DNA of 64,000 nt from Syntrophaceae bacterium (GTDB taxonomy: Bacteria; Desulfobacterota; BSN033; UBA1163). Under the pieces are notes generated by a model. That model worked only from the letters and a program-made list of their open reading frames with translations, was not told where the DNA came from and made no database searches. Made by a program: the position numbers and the translations under genes. Within the stretch, counting starts at the first letter, position 1. Each line of letters opens with the position of its first letter. Positions 1-8,909 of this stretch are shown here, one piece after another. The stretch lies in the NCBI GenBank assembly GCA_013388635.1, contig JACAEX010000014.1:62001-126000 (forward strand), given 5' to 3'.

Positions 1-2
1 AA

Positions 3-1220
3 ATAAAAAAGGGCGCGTTTTACCGAGTCATTCTCCCAGGAGCAATCCTCGAAGGGTGCGAAAGATTTGGGCACGATATACGGATATTCGATAAAGAGAA
101 TCGTGAAATCCCTTTCGTCGTTCTCGACAATCGAATCCCACCCAAGAAGACCAACCGGTACGCTCTGGAGGTTCTCTCTTATGATGACCAAGCGACAAGA
201 ACAAAAATCGTTTTGAAGCGCCCGAATCCCATCACCCCGGTTAACCGGATGGAGATAGATTCCCCTGACCGCGACTTCAATAAGGCTGTCACCGTATCCG
301 GGAGCAGCGATCTGAAAAACTGGAAAACGCTCGCGCGCGAGTCTATCTACGATTTCTCCTCTCGGGTAAACCTGAGGAAGATGTATCTCCAACTGGGAAA
401 CAATACCTACCCTTATTTCCAACTCATTATCGACGAGGAGAAAGAGAAGGGGATTTTTCAAAACATAAAACTGAAATTTAACGGAATGGACTTCAGTGCT
501 TCAATGTATACAAAGAAGAAGCTCAAGGTCAGCCGGTTTGTTGTCCTCGATGATACCGAGGGCCATGAAAAGGTGATCTATGATGAATTCAAGCTGCTGC
601 CATCTGTCTTGACCGATCCAACAAAACGGGTCACTGAGATTGAATTCAATTCTGTCCTTCCTTTTTCAGCTCTTGAATTCGCCATTGATCACCCTTACTA
701 TTGCCGGCCGGTCAGGCTTTACGGCACAGCCACAGGCCGAAAAAAAGACTCTGTCCTAATTAAGCAGGATTCTCTTTATAGCTTTCCGATCTCGAATCAA
801 GAGCAAACGAAGAAACATATTGACATACCGATGGCACAGGGATACCGATCTTACAGGGTTGTCATAGAGAACGATGTGAACCCACCGCTCAAAATCGAAG
901 CGATCACACTTCGGTGGGCACAGAAACAGCTCTTTTTTATCGGGCTTGATGATCACCAGGAATACCGGCTCTTCTGGGGAAGCCCAACCGTTGAAGAGGG
1001 GAATTACGATATTGCGAAAATGATCCGCGCTGACAACTGGTTCAATCAGCCCACCCTGTCTATCCAGATTTCTCCCATTGCACAAAATCCGGGCTACCGA
1101 CCTTTTAAAGGAAAAGACGACAAGAGCCTGATAGAGAAGAATATTCTTGTCATCGTCATCATCCTCGTCGTGATCGTGGTAGCTTTTTTTCTATTTCAAC
1201 TCTGGAAAAAAACCGCATGA
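3..1220 (+). CDS. DUF3999-like membrane-anchored protein, 5' end cut by window edge
   Basis: The reading frame is open from the first bases of the window, so the gene starts upstream. A TTG near 213 is an internal codon and not a convincing start, because the preceding codons read as normal protein (a segment resembling YRVILPG...DIRIFD, typical of the DUF3999 N-terminal beta domain). The visible part is beta-rich, about 400 residues. It ends in a single hydrophobic helix (about the last 30 residues, LVIVIILVVIVVAFFLF) followed by a short basic tail, so the bulk is probably periplasmic and C-terminally anchored. Its ATGA overlaps the start of the TPR gene, so the two are co-transcribed and probably work together. 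The family has no established function; DUF3999 is my reading of overall pattern, not a profile match. Confidence 0.7.
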   Translation: MKKGAFYRVILPGAILEGCERFGHDIRIFDKENREIPFVVLDNRIPPKKTNRYALEVLSYDDQATRTKIVLKRPNPITPVNRMEIDSPDRDFNKAVTVSGSSDLKNWKTLARESIYDFSSRVNLRKMYLQLGNNTYPYFQLIIDEEKEKGIFQNIKLKFNGMDFSASMYTKKKLKVSRFVVLDDTEGHEKVIYDEFKLLPSVLTDPTKRVTEIEFNSVLPFSALEFAIDHPYYCRPVRLYGTATGRKKDSVLIKQDSLYSFPISNQEQTKKHIDIPMAQGYRSYRVVIENDVNPPLKIEAITLRWAQKQLFFIGLDDHQEYRLFWGSPTVEEGNYDIAKMIRADNWFNQPTLSIQISPIAQNPGYRPFKGKDDKSLIEKNILVIVIILVVIVVAFFLFQLWKKTA

Positions 1221-2074
1221 ATAAAAAAAACCTCGGAGTCTGTGTGTTATTGACATCCGTTCTCTTTGTCGTTTCTTTAGGAGAAGGATCAACGGATCCG
1301 AACGGAGAAACAAAAACAGCTGCACAACTCCATGCCGAGGGAAACAAACTCTTCAGCCAGGGTCGATATCAAGATGCAATCACCGTCTGGCTGAAGGAAT
1401 TCTCCCTTGATCCCAACAATGCCAATACAGCCAATAATATTGGTATCGCCTATAGAAATCTTGGCGAGCAGTCCACAGCCATTAAGTACCACAAAAGGGC
1501 AATCGAGCTAAACCCTCAGTTCGGCCATGGTTACTATAGTCTCGGTTTAGCCCACTATGACCGGAAGGAATATGAGGAAGCAAGGGATGCTTTCTTGATG
1601 GCAGCCCAATTGAATTGGAGAAAGGGTGTTTCTTACTACAATCTTGGCCTGGTTTATCACGATCTTCGAGACTACCCTAAAGCAGAGGATTCATACCTCA
1701 AAGCCATACAATTCGGCTATAACTCCGAAGCTACCTACAATAATCTTGGGTTGGTCTATTTTGAATGGGGAAATTATGAGAAGGCACTAGCCGCCTTCAA
1801 GGAAGCCAAGAAAATAAACCCTGAATTACCGGGTATTGATTTCCATATAAGAAGATGCAACCAATTTTTGAACAAGCCTCTTTTAGATAGGATTGCGTTT
1901 TGGAAAGGATGGAAAATGAATCAAGAGCGAGCAAGGCCATCCTCAATGGAAAAGGAAAAAATTAGAACGGAGGGTTGGCACTTTCCCTTTCTATCTATCA
2001 TTTTCATTCTTGGTGTCGGTGTCTTTGTATTCTTCCTGTTCAAAATCGCCAAAAATCTGAAACACTCCTCTTAG
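1217..2074 (+). CDS. Tetratricopeptide-repeat protein with signal sequence and C-terminal membrane helix
   Basis: A 285-residue protein starting in a 4-bp ATGA overlap with the upstream gene. It has an N-terminal hydrophobic signal or anchor (residues 5-22), then about five TPR units (residues 38-205) with the usual W/Y-G-Y-A-P pattern (for example NNIGIAYRNLGE, YYSLGLAHYDRKEY, YNNLGLVYFEWGNY). A charged linker follows and then one transmembrane helix near residues 256-277. TPR arrays mediate protein-protein contacts. With both ends hydrophobic the repeats probably lie in the periplasm beside the DUF3999-like partner. No enzymatic domain is visible, so the role is probably assembly or scaffolding (inference). 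Confidence 0.85.
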   Translation: MNKKNLGVCVLLTSVLFVVSLGEGSTDPNGETKTAAQLHAEGNKLFSQGRYQDAITVWLKEFSLDPNNANTANNIGIAYRNLGEQSTAIKYHKRAIELNPQFGHGYYSLGLAHYDRKEYEEARDAFLMAAQLNWRKGVSYYNLGLVYHDLRDYPKAEDSYLKAIQFGYNSEATYNNLGLVYFEWGNYEKALAAFKEAKKINPELPGIDFHIRRCNQFLNKPLLDRIAFWKGWKMNQERARPSSMEKEKIRTEGWHFPFLSIIFILGVGVFVFFLFKIAKNLKHSS

Positions 2075-2105
2075 CCGTCATAAATCAATGCGATGGCTTC
2101 GATCT

Positions 2106-2819
2106 CTATATTTCAACGTCCCCAATATTTTCATCATCCCATTGTCTGGGTTGCTCCAGCAGCTCGAAAATCTCTGAGGCCTCTCTCAAAACATAGTCGG
2201 CTCCCGCCCCTTCGAACTCCTCCCTCTTCGTCCTCCCGGTCAATACGCCGATCGTCTTCATCCCTACCTTCTTCCCGGCCTGGATGTCGATCGGGTGATC
2301 CCCGACCATCACTGCCTCCTCTCCTGAAACATCCAGTGCCTTCATGGCAGAGGAGAGATGATCTGGATGGGGTTTGACCCTTCTGACCCCATCCCTTGAG
2401 ATGAAGACATCGCAAAACCGATCGACAGCCGGAAAGACCTTTCGAACCGCCTCCTCACAGTTCCGCGTGATGATCCCCACCTTCATTCCCCTCTGTCTCA
2501 GGCTTCTCAGGGTTCTCTTCACGCCGGGGATCAACCTTCCCCTCCTCGCAGCCTCCAGTTCAAACCGTTGGAGGATCTGATGGGCCCTTCGATAAAATTC
2601 CGATGCCCGAGCAGGGCTCTTCTTCCGCACGATGGGATAGACCTGATCAATCATCTCCAGCAGGTATCTCTGCGTAATCGACCTCTCCTCAACGCCGAAC
2701 CCTCGGATCAATTCCAAGACCTCTTCCCTCATGGCGTTGAAATCGATGTTCAGGACAGCCAGGGTTCCGTCAAAATCAAAGATCACCGCCTTAATCTTGC
2801 CGAATGTAAACTCGTCCAT
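2106..2819 (-). CDS. HAD-superfamily hydrolase, phosphoglycolate-phosphatase-like
   Basis: A 237-residue HAD subfamily IA protein. Motif I is DFDGTLA (residues 15-21, nucleophile Asp), followed by a helical cap. Motif II is the TRN after a hydrophobic strand, motif III is the KPHPDH lysine, and motif IV is GDHPIDIQAG. This matches Gph/PpaX-type phosphatases that hydrolyse small phosphate monoesters in the cytosol. Substrate cannot be told from sequence; phosphoglycolate or another sugar phosphate is likely. It is convergent with the TPR gene and lies downstream of serB on the same strand with a 75-bp gap, so it may be the last gene of the serine-related unit. Confidence 0.9.
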   Translation of the reverse strand: MDEFTFGKIKAVIFDFDGTLAVLNIDFNAMREEVLELIRGFGVEERSITQRYLLEMIDQVYPIVRKKSPARASEFYRRAHQILQRFELEAARRGRLIPGVKRTLRSLRQRGMKVGIITRNCEEAVRKVFPAVDRFCDVFISRDGVRRVKPHPDHLSSAMKALDVSGEEAVMVGDHPIDIQAGKKVGMKTIGVLTGRTKREEFEGAGADYVLREASEIFELLEQPRQWDDENIGDVEI

Positions 2820-2854
2820 GTTCTATCTATTTTCCTGCCTGAAGTGACGTAATT

Positions 2855-2893
2855 ACATCTAATTTCGAAATCCAAGCTTCGGATTTCGGATTT
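2855..2893. repeat. Short palindrome after serB (GAAATCC/GGATTTC hairpin)
   Basis: The spacer downstream of serB contains GAAATCC and GGATTTC arms around AAGCTTC, followed by further GGATTT units. It uses the same words as the larger palindromic spacers of this window (TTCGGATTTCGGATTT at 11630 and 22850). There is no T-tract, so it is not a clear intrinsic terminator. Confidence 0.5.
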
Positions 2894-4099
2894 TCATTTT
2901 TTTAAGTCGAGATCGGAGATCCCCAAGCAGTAGAGCACCCCCTTCATGTGGTCCCTCGTCAGCGCACCGTCCGCCACCTCCCTTAGAATCTCCTTGGCAT
3001 TAAAAGCGATCCCAAGCCCTGCATTGGCAATCATGATCCGATCGTTCCACCCATCTCCGACGGCTACCACCTCATCTCGGGTGATCCCTTCCCTATGACA
3101 GATCTCATCCATGATCTCAGCCTTCCTCTGGCCATCGATCACCCTTCCTTTAATTCTTCCGGTCAGCCTTCCCTTCTCGATCTCCAGCTCGTTCCCAAAG
3201 GCATAATCAAATCCCAGCCTCTTCTTTAAGATGTCGGTGAAGTAGCTGAACCCTCCGCTGATCAGGGCCACTTTAAACCCCATCTCCTTCAGCGCAGCGA
3301 CCAACTCCTCGCTTCCTTTTGTAAGCCTGAGCGTCTTGGCAATCGATTCCAACCGTTTGATCTCCAAACCTTTCAAAAGGGATACCCTTTGACGGAGGGA
3401 GCGGACGAAGTCGATCTCCCCTTTCATCCCTTTTTCTGTCAGGGCCTTCACCTTTCCCTTCACGTTTGCAAGCCTGGCCATCTCGTCGATGATCTCTCCT
3501 TCGACGATCGTTGAATCCATATCGAAGACGATCACCTTCTTCCTCTTCTTAAAGGCAGGCTCAGCCTGTGCGACGATATCCATTTTCACTCTCTTCGCAG
3601 TCTGGGCCAGGTCCGTTCGAAGCCTTGGAAAATCGACGTCCCGCAGGTCGATCCACATCTCCATCGCCAAAAATTCTCCACGGGCGATCATCTTAATCCG
3701 TTCAATATTGCAATGGTGCTTCGAAAGAACAGAGGAAAACGCAGCCACCACCCCTGGCCGATCAGCTCCCAGGATGGTCAGGACATAAGGCCTTTTCGTC
3801 TCGGCGAGCCTCAACCCCTTGAATTCATGGAGAGGGGTGAGGGTGATCTTCACATCCAGTCTCTTGGCCAGATGGCTGAGACCGGTTCTGAGATGGGTTA
3901 ATCTGAGGTCGGATCGAAGAGGTTGGACAAGAAGGACCATGGTGAACTGAGAATGGATCACCGACTGCTCAATGTCAACGATGTTCAAACCTCTTCTGAA
4001 GAGGAACTGGGTCACCTCTGAGACGATCCCTACCCGATCCTCTCCGATCACCGAGATGACATAGCAATCCTCTTCCCTCGAAAGAGATTGAGACGACAT
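2894..4099 (-). CDS. serB: Phosphoserine phosphatase with tandem ACT domains
   Basis: About 401 residues from the ATG at 4099; the longer frame begins with a TTG at 4138 inside the upstream gene, so the ATG two bases after the preceding stop is preferred. Two ACT domains (roughly residues 10-80 and 95-165, each with the GxDRxGVV-type turn: GEDRVGIV, GADRPGVV) precede a HAD phosphatase domain. That domain has motif I DMDSTIVEGE, motif II ISGGF, a conserved lysine (GQRKAEI) and motif IV GDGWNDRIM. The enzyme releases serine from phosphoserine, the last step of serine synthesis; the ACT pair suggests amino-acid feedback. It is directly downstream of a class V aminotransferase, consistent with a serine pathway operon. 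Confidence 0.93.
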   Translation of the reverse strand: MSSQSLSREEDCYVISVIGEDRVGIVSEVTQFLFRRGLNIVDIEQSVIHSQFTMVLLVQPLRSDLRLTHLRTGLSHLAKRLDVKITLTPLHEFKGLRLAETKRPYVLTILGADRPGVVAAFSSVLSKHHCNIERIKMIARGEFLAMEMWIDLRDVDFPRLRTDLAQTAKRVKMDIVAQAEPAFKKRKKVIVFDMDSTIVEGEIIDEMARLANVKGKVKALTEKGMKGEIDFVRSLRQRVSLLKGLEIKRLESIAKTLRLTKGSEELVAALKEMGFKVALISGGFSYFTDILKKRLGFDYAFGNELEIEKGRLTGRIKGRVIDGQRKAEIMDEICHREGITRDEVVAVGDGWNDRIMIANAGLGIAFNAKEILREVADGALTRDHMKGVLYCLGISDLDLKK

Positions 4100-4101
4100 T
4101 T

Positions 4102-5226
4102 TTAAGTCAGGATGTCCCTCAAGGCCCCGGTCAGGCAATGGATATACCGGACTTTACAGGTCTCTCCCATCAGGCCGACCCTCCATATCTTTCCCTTCAG
4201 CCAGCCCAGACCTGCTCCCACCTCGATGTTATATTCATTCAGAAGCCTCGACCTTGCCTTGAGATCATCGACCCCCTCTGGAAGGAGAACCGAGGTCAAC
4301 ATCGGCAACCGATACCCTTCCTGTGCAAAAAGTTTGAATCCGAAACCTTCCAGTTCCATCTTTAAGCGATCGCCCAGGGTCTCGTGACGTCGAAATCTCC
4401 TTTCGAGCCCCTCTTCAAAAATGATCTTCAATCCTTCTCTCAAGGCATAGAACATGGAGGCCGGTGCTGTATGGTGATAGACCCTATCCTCTCCCCAGTA
4501 CTTCTCGAGCAAACCTAAATCGAGATAGAAACTCTGAACCTTCGTCTTGCGGGATCGGAGAAGATCCATTGCCTTGGGGCTGACCGTGATCGGACAAAGC
4601 CCTGGCGGGACACTGAGGCACTTCTGGGAGCTGGCATAGCAGACATCGATCCCCCATTCGTCCACCCTCACATCATACCCTCCCAGGGTGGTCACCGCAT
4701 CCACCACCAAGAGCGTATCCACCTTCTTGCAATAGGCCCCGATCTCTTCAAGGGGCTGCCTGACGCCGGTCGAGGTCTCTCCATGAACGAGGCCACAGAT
4801 CTTGGCCTCGGGATGTTCTTTTAAGACCTTGATCATTCTCTCTGGATCGATGATCTTTCCCCATTCCTCCTCCACCCGGACGACCTTTGCCCCGCACCGG
4901 GAAGCCACTTGAGTCATCCTGTCTGCAAAAAAGCCATTCACTCCGATCACAACCAGGTCTCCGGGCTCCACGAAATTGACATAAGATGCCTCCATGCCCG
5001 AACTCCCCGTGCCGGAGATCGCCAGGGTGACCCTGTTCTCCGTCTGAAAAACGCCTCTTAGCATCTCGCTGATCTCATCCATACATGCAAGAATTTGGGG
5101 ATCGAGATAACCGATGACCGGGTTCGACATGGCCTGATAAACCCGGTAATGGACATTGCTCGGTCCAGGGCCCATGAGAATCCGGTAGCTCGGATGCATA
5201 TCTCCTCCCGTCCACTTTTCCATCAT
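4102..5226 (-). CDS. Class V aminotransferase (alanine-glyoxylate / serine-pyruvate type)
   Basis: 374 residues from the ATG at 5226, which overlaps the upstream TGA (TGATG) and has GAGGAGG in front. PLP enzyme of fold type I: N-terminal GPGPSNV, phosphate-binding GTGSSGMEA, aspartate in VVDAVTTLGG and the Schiff-base lysine in SSQKCLSVPPGL, all as in AGT/SgaA/PucG relatives. Members move amino groups between serine or alanine and glyoxylate, pyruvate or hydroxypyruvate; some archaeal and clostridial members act as phosphoserine aminotransferases. Because serB follows at 2-bp spacing, supply of phosphoserine or serine is the best guess, but serine:glyoxylate exchange is not excluded. Confidence 0.9.
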   Translation of the reverse strand: MMEKWTGGDMHPSYRILMGPGPSNVHYRVYQAMSNPVIGYLDPQILACMDEISEMLRGVFQTENRVTLAISGTGSSGMEASYVNFVEPGDLVVIGVNGFFADRMTQVASRCGAKVVRVEEEWGKIIDPERMIKVLKEHPEAKICGLVHGETSTGVRQPLEEIGAYCKKVDTLLVVDAVTTLGGYDVRVDEWGIDVCYASSQKCLSVPPGLCPITVSPKAMDLLRSRKTKVQSFYLDLGLLEKYWGEDRVYHHTAPASMFYALREGLKIIFEEGLERRFRRHETLGDRLKMELEGFGFKLFAQEGYRLPMLTSVLLPEGVDDLKARSRLLNEYNIEVGAGLGWLKGKIWRVGLMGETCKVRYIHCLTGALRDILT

Positions 5227-5996
5227 CAAACCTCCTCAAGATCTAATTTCATTCCATCGCTGGCCGCGATCACTCTCAATCCTAACTCCTTTTCCAATTC
5301 CGCTGCAACCACCCAGGGCTTCGCCTGGATCATGGTCATCCCGAAGTGGGTCAACACCGTCAATTTCGGCTTCACCTTCTTGACGATGGTCTTCACATCC
5401 TCAATCGAAAGATGGTCGATCAGATCATCCCCAACAGGCTTGAGCCGAACCACGTGGATGATCAATATCTCTCCCCGGTATAAGTCCGGAAGATCCGGGA
5501 AAAACCTGGTGTCGGTCACCCAGGAGATCGTCCGGGGCTCTATCTTGAAATTGAGCCCATAGGTCTCCACCCGGTGGTGATGCTTTTTCGAAGTGGAGAA
5601 CCGAATCTCTCCCAGCCGGTACTGAGAATTCTCCTTCAGCACCTCCACCTTCTCAACATAACTTCTGACGTATTTCAAGACAACCGGATCCTCCTCGATG
5701 GCATCCTGGGGAGCAAACAGGACCCCCTTTCTCTTAAAACCTCCATCGGTCATCGCCTCGATCATCACGTTGACGTCTCCAGAGTGGTCCAGGTGTTTAT
5801 GGGTGAGGAGAATCCCGTCCAGCGCGGAGGGGTCTAATCGCGGCTTGCTGTGAAGACACCGGACCAGCGCACCCGGTCCGGGGTCCATATAGAGATTGGT
5901 CTTGCCGACCGAGAGCCAGACCCCGCCTGAGGAGCGAAGCTGTCTCATCACTACGAATCGAGCCCCTGCCGTACCGATGAATTTGATAAAGGACAT
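5226..5996 (-). CDS. Metallo-beta-lactamase-fold hydrolase
   Basis: About 256 residues from the ATG at 5996 (MSFIKFIGTAGARF). The frame runs upstream to 6050, but those codons are made of the AGGTTA-type repeat and look non-coding. The metal motif THKHLDHSGD is complete (HxHxDH); later ligands fit SWVTDTRF and LTHFGM. Similarity is to RNase Z/PhnP-like phosphodiesterase folds acting in the cytosol; the substrate is unknown. Its TGA overlaps the ATG of the aminotransferase, so translation is probably coupled. Confidence 0.85.
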   Translation of the reverse strand: MSFIKFIGTAGARFVVMRQLRSSGGVWLSVGKTNLYMDPGPGALVRCLHSKPRLDPSALDGILLTHKHLDHSGDVNVMIEAMTDGGFKRKGVLFAPQDAIEEDPVVLKYVRSYVEKVEVLKENSQYRLGEIRFSTSKKHHHRVETYGLNFKIEPRTISWVTDTRFFPDLPDLYRGEILIIHVVRLKPVGDDLIDHLSIEDVKTIVKKVKPKLTVLTHFGMTMIQAKPWVVAAELEKELGLRVIAASDGMKLDLEEV

Positions 5997-6000
5997 GGTA

Positions 6001-6121
6001 AAGAATAAGGTTGAGGTTAAGGTTGAAGTTAGAAAACACCTTCTGGCCACGGAAAAATCCCATTTCTTAAGTGAACTCAGTCTCCATTCTTAACCTTAAC
6101 CTGAACCTCAACCTGAAAGTT
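6001..6121. repeat. Palindromic spacer with 6-bp periodic arms (GGTTNA / AACCTN)
   Basis: The left arm consists of GGTTGA, GGTTAA, GGTTGA-type units (6007-6030). The right arm (6090-6121) is the complementary AACCTT, AACCTG, AACCTC, AACCTG. The arms are inverted relative to each other across about 60 bp. It lies between the zincin-like gene and the metallo-beta-lactamase gene and contains no plausible gene. Confidence 0.75.
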
Positions 6122-6124
6122 TTT

Positions 6125-6499
6125 TTATTCATCCTCGAGTTCTCTCAGCCTCTCATCATCCAGGCCGAAATGGTGACCCACCTCATGGATGACCACCTCT
6201 TTGATCCTCTTCTCAACCTCCTCTTTCGTCCTGCACATCGATTCGATGGGGATCTTAAAGAGTGTGATCTTATCTGGAAGGACATTCCCATAGTAGAACC
6301 CCCTCTGATCCAAGGGCACGCCTTGATAGAGTCCTAATAGTTCAGAGGAGGATCGAAGTCCCATCTCCGAGAGGATCTCCGGTGAGGCCCGATCCTCAAT
6401 CACCACATCGACATTCTTCATCTTCCTCCTGATCGACCTGGGAAGTCTCTCAAGGGCAAGGAGCACCGCCTCCTCGAATTCTTTCCTGGTCAACTTCAT
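6125..6499 (-). CDS. Zincin-like metallopeptidase family protein
   Basis: 124 residues with a C-terminal zinc-site signature HEVGHHFGLDDERL (HExxHxxGxxD), the hallmark of the short PF06262-type zincin-like proteins. The preceding part (DVVIEDRAS..., LGLYQG, ITLFKIPIE) also matches that family. No signal peptide; cytosolic. The family is widely conserved but its substrate is not established. It stands first in the minus-strand serB cluster, separated from the next gene by a palindromic spacer. Confidence 0.85.
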   Translation of the reverse strand: MKLTRKEFEEAVLLALERLPRSIRRKMKNVDVVIEDRASPEILSEMGLRSSSELLGLYQGVPLDQRGFYYGNVLPDKITLFKIPIESMCRTKEEVEKRIKEVVIHEVGHHFGLDDERLRELEDE

Positions 6500-6510
6500 A
6501 TCATTGGGGC

Positions 6511-6607
6511 CGGGAGGTCAAGGGCTCGAGGGTTCGAAGATTCCTGTTTAACCTGTAAGTTACCACTGAAACCCTTACCCTCGACCCCTGGAACCCTTGA
6601 ACCCTTT
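6511..6607. repeat. Palindromic spacer with AGGGTTCG / ACCCTTGA-type arms
   Basis: The left arm is AAGGGCTCGAGGGTTCGAAG. The right arm repeats ACCCTT, ACCCTCG, ACCCCTGGA, ACCCTTGA, ACCC in inverted orientation. It fills the entire spacer between the acetoacetyl-CoA ligase stop and the zincin-like gene start. Confidence 0.65.
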
Positions 6608-6608
6608 T

Positions 6609-8759
6609 CTATTTCTGGAGCTCCGGAACGATCTTTTCAAAATAATCCAGAACCTGCGGGTTCATCAGTGCATCCCTGTTCAGAACCGGCCTTCCGTGGA
6701 TGATATTTGTGACCGCGCTCTCCACCTTCTTCATGTTCAGGGTGTAAGGGGCCTCGGGCATCTCCATGATGATGGCTGGCACATGGCGAGGCGATGCCTT
6801 TTCTCGCAGGGTCTTTCTGATCTTGTTCTTTAACTCCTCTGTTAAATTCACACCTGGAGCAAGTTTCACAAAGAGGATCACCCTCTGATCGCCCTCCCAG
6901 TTCTGGCCGATCGCCAGGCTATCGGCTATCTCATCCATCTTCTCAACCACGTTATAAATTTCGGCTGTTCCGATCCGGACTCCGGATGGCTTCAGAACGG
7001 CATCGGAACGACCATAGAAGGTGATCCCTCCGGTGTCACTGTGCATGACGATATAGTCGCCGTGCCGCCAGACGTTTGGGTAGTGTTCAAAGTATGCGCT
7101 TCTGTACTTTTCACCGGTCGGATCATTCCAGAAATAGAGGGGCATGGGCGGAGCAGGCGCCTCGCAGACCAGCTCTCCCTGAACGTCCCACACGGGCTTC
7201 CCCTTCTCATCGTAGGCCTTCACCTTCATCGCCAGGCCCGGGCCCTGAAGTTCGCCCGCATAGACCGGTTGAATGGGGCTCCCAATCGCAAAACACCCGT
7301 TGATATCCGTGCCGCCCGAAATGGAATTGAAATGGAGATCCTTCTTGATCTCGCGATAGACCCACTCGAAGCCTTCTGCAGAAAGAACTGAGCCCGTTTG
7401 AGAGATCTCCCTGAGGGAGGAGAGGTCATACCTCTTTCCTGGCTGGATCCCCTCGCTCCGGAGATAGTTAATATAGCTTGCGCTGAGGCCGAAGATCGTA
7501 ATCCTTTCATCCTGCACTAATTTCCACATCGCGCCGGCATCAGGATAGTTCGGATTGCCATCGTAAAGGATGATCGTCGCCCCTGCGCCGAGCGAGCTGA
7601 GCAACCAGTTCCACATCATCCAGCTACAGGTGGTGATGTAAAAGATCCTGTCCTCCCGCCTCAAATCCGTATGCAAAATCAGCTCCTTCAGGTGGTTGAT
7701 CAGAATGCCCCCTGCGGGCTGGACCATGCACTTTGGCTTGCCGGTGGTCCCGGAAGAGAACATGATGAAGACCGGATGGTCAAAGGGCAGCTGCTCGAAC
7801 TCCAGAGCAGGCTCCTCCTCTCTGGCCAGAAACTCTTCATAACGGACGCCATTGGGGATATGGCTGAGATCCGTTTCACCTCCGGTATAGGAAACGACCA
7901 CGACCTTTCTGAGAGAGGGCATGGCCCTGGCAAGTTCTGAGGCATTGCCCAGGGAGCTGAACACCTTTCCCTTGTAAAAATAGCCATCGACCGTGAACAA
8001 GACCTTGGGTTCGATCTGGCCCAGTCGATCCAGTGCAGCCTGGGCTCCGATGTCGGTAGCACAGGACGACCAGACCGCTCCAATACTGGTTGCAGCCAGC
8101 ATGGCAATCGCCGTCTCCATAAGGTTGGGCATATAGCCTGCTACCCTGTCGCCCGGCACCACTCCGATCTCTCGCAACGATTTTGCCAGCCGGGCTACTG
8201 CACGATGAAGCTCTGCATAGGTCATCTGGCTCGATTTCTCTGTTTCTCCCTTGAATATGAAAGCGAGTTGATCGTCTCGATAACGGAGAAGGTTCTCTGC
8301 AAAATTGAGCCTGGCCCCGAGGAACCACCTCGCCCCTGGAAACTTCCTCAGATCATCCACCACCTCATCATACCCTTTCGAGGCTTTTATCCCCGCGAAG
8401 TCCCACATCGCTGCCCAGAAGTCAGGGATGCGATCGATGGACCACTGATATAAATCATGATAGGATTTGAAATCCTTACCATATCTCCGGTTTACAAACT
8501 CCATAAACCGCGTCATGTTGGCATTCTTGACCTGCTCCTTCGAGGGTACCCATAGAGGCTTCTTGAAGGGTTTTGGAGTGGCCGCCTTTGAAACCCTGGT
8601 CGATGGCTTCTTCAAAGCTTTTTTCAAAGGTTTGCTTATCACTTTCTTCGAAGGTTTTTTTAAAACCTTCTTTGGCATCTTTTTTTGTCGCTTCTTTGTG
8701 ATCTTTTTCGATGCCTTCTTTGAACGATTCTTCAAGGACCTTTTAACGGCTCGCTTCAT
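6609..8759 (-). CDS. Acetoacetyl-CoA synthetase with lysine-rich N-terminal extension
   Basis: 716 residues from the ATG at 8759, which has GGAGGGG a few bases upstream; the longer frame from 8837 has no comparable site. ANL-superfamily adenylate-forming enzyme: A3 motif FSSGTTGKPK, A5-type GGTDINGCF, A7 HGDY, A8 GRSDAVLKPSGVRIGTAEIY, and the family-specific N-terminal linker FWAAMWDFAGI as in acetoacetate-CoA ligases. It activates acetoacetate (or a related acid) to the CoA thioester with ATP in the cytosol. Unusual: residues 1-70 are a run of K, P, S and A with many KK/KKP units, resembling histone H1/AlgP tails. The usual enzyme length is about 650, so this tail accounts for the excess. 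Divergent from the CaiB-like gene. Confidence 0.9.
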   Translation of the reverse strand: MKRAVKRSLKNRSKKASKKITKKRQKKMPKKVLKKPSKKVISKPLKKALKKPSTRVSKAATPKPFKKPLWVPSKEQVKNANMTRFMEFVNRRYGKDFKSYHDLYQWSIDRIPDFWAAMWDFAGIKASKGYDEVVDDLRKFPGARWFLGARLNFAENLLRYRDDQLAFIFKGETEKSSQMTYAELHRAVARLAKSLREIGVVPGDRVAGYMPNLMETAIAMLAATSIGAVWSSCATDIGAQAALDRLGQIEPKVLFTVDGYFYKGKVFSSLGNASELARAMPSLRKVVVVSYTGGETDLSHIPNGVRYEEFLAREEEPALEFEQLPFDHPVFIMFSSGTTGKPKCMVQPAGGILINHLKELILHTDLRREDRIFYITTCSWMMWNWLLSSLGAGATIILYDGNPNYPDAGAMWKLVQDERITIFGLSASYINYLRSEGIQPGKRYDLSSLREISQTGSVLSAEGFEWVYREIKKDLHFNSISGGTDINGCFAIGSPIQPVYAGELQGPGLAMKVKAYDEKGKPVWDVQGELVCEAPAPPMPLYFWNDPTGEKYRSAYFEHYPNVWRHGDYIVMHSDTGGITFYGRSDAVLKPSGVRIGTAEIYNVVEKMDEIADSLAIGQNWEGDQRVILFVKLAPGVNLTEELKNKIRKTLREKASPRHVPAIIMEMPEAPYTLNMKKVESAVTNIIHGRPVLNRDALMNPQVLDYFEKIVPELQK

Positions 8760-8909
8760 ACCATCCCCTCCCTCTATCCAATCTTTTCGAACTGCCCTCC
8801 ATTCCATATCACTCCCGAGGCTTTCCGTCAAGGTCAATCTCTGTCAACGACGCCAAAACCTTTTATTTTCCAAACCATTATGTTATTAAATTAAAAAACT
8901 CTGAAAAGG

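Noticed and set aside
4100-4138. TTG start extending serB upstream
   Set aside because: It would overlap the aminotransferase gene; the ATG at 4099 directly follows that gene's stop.
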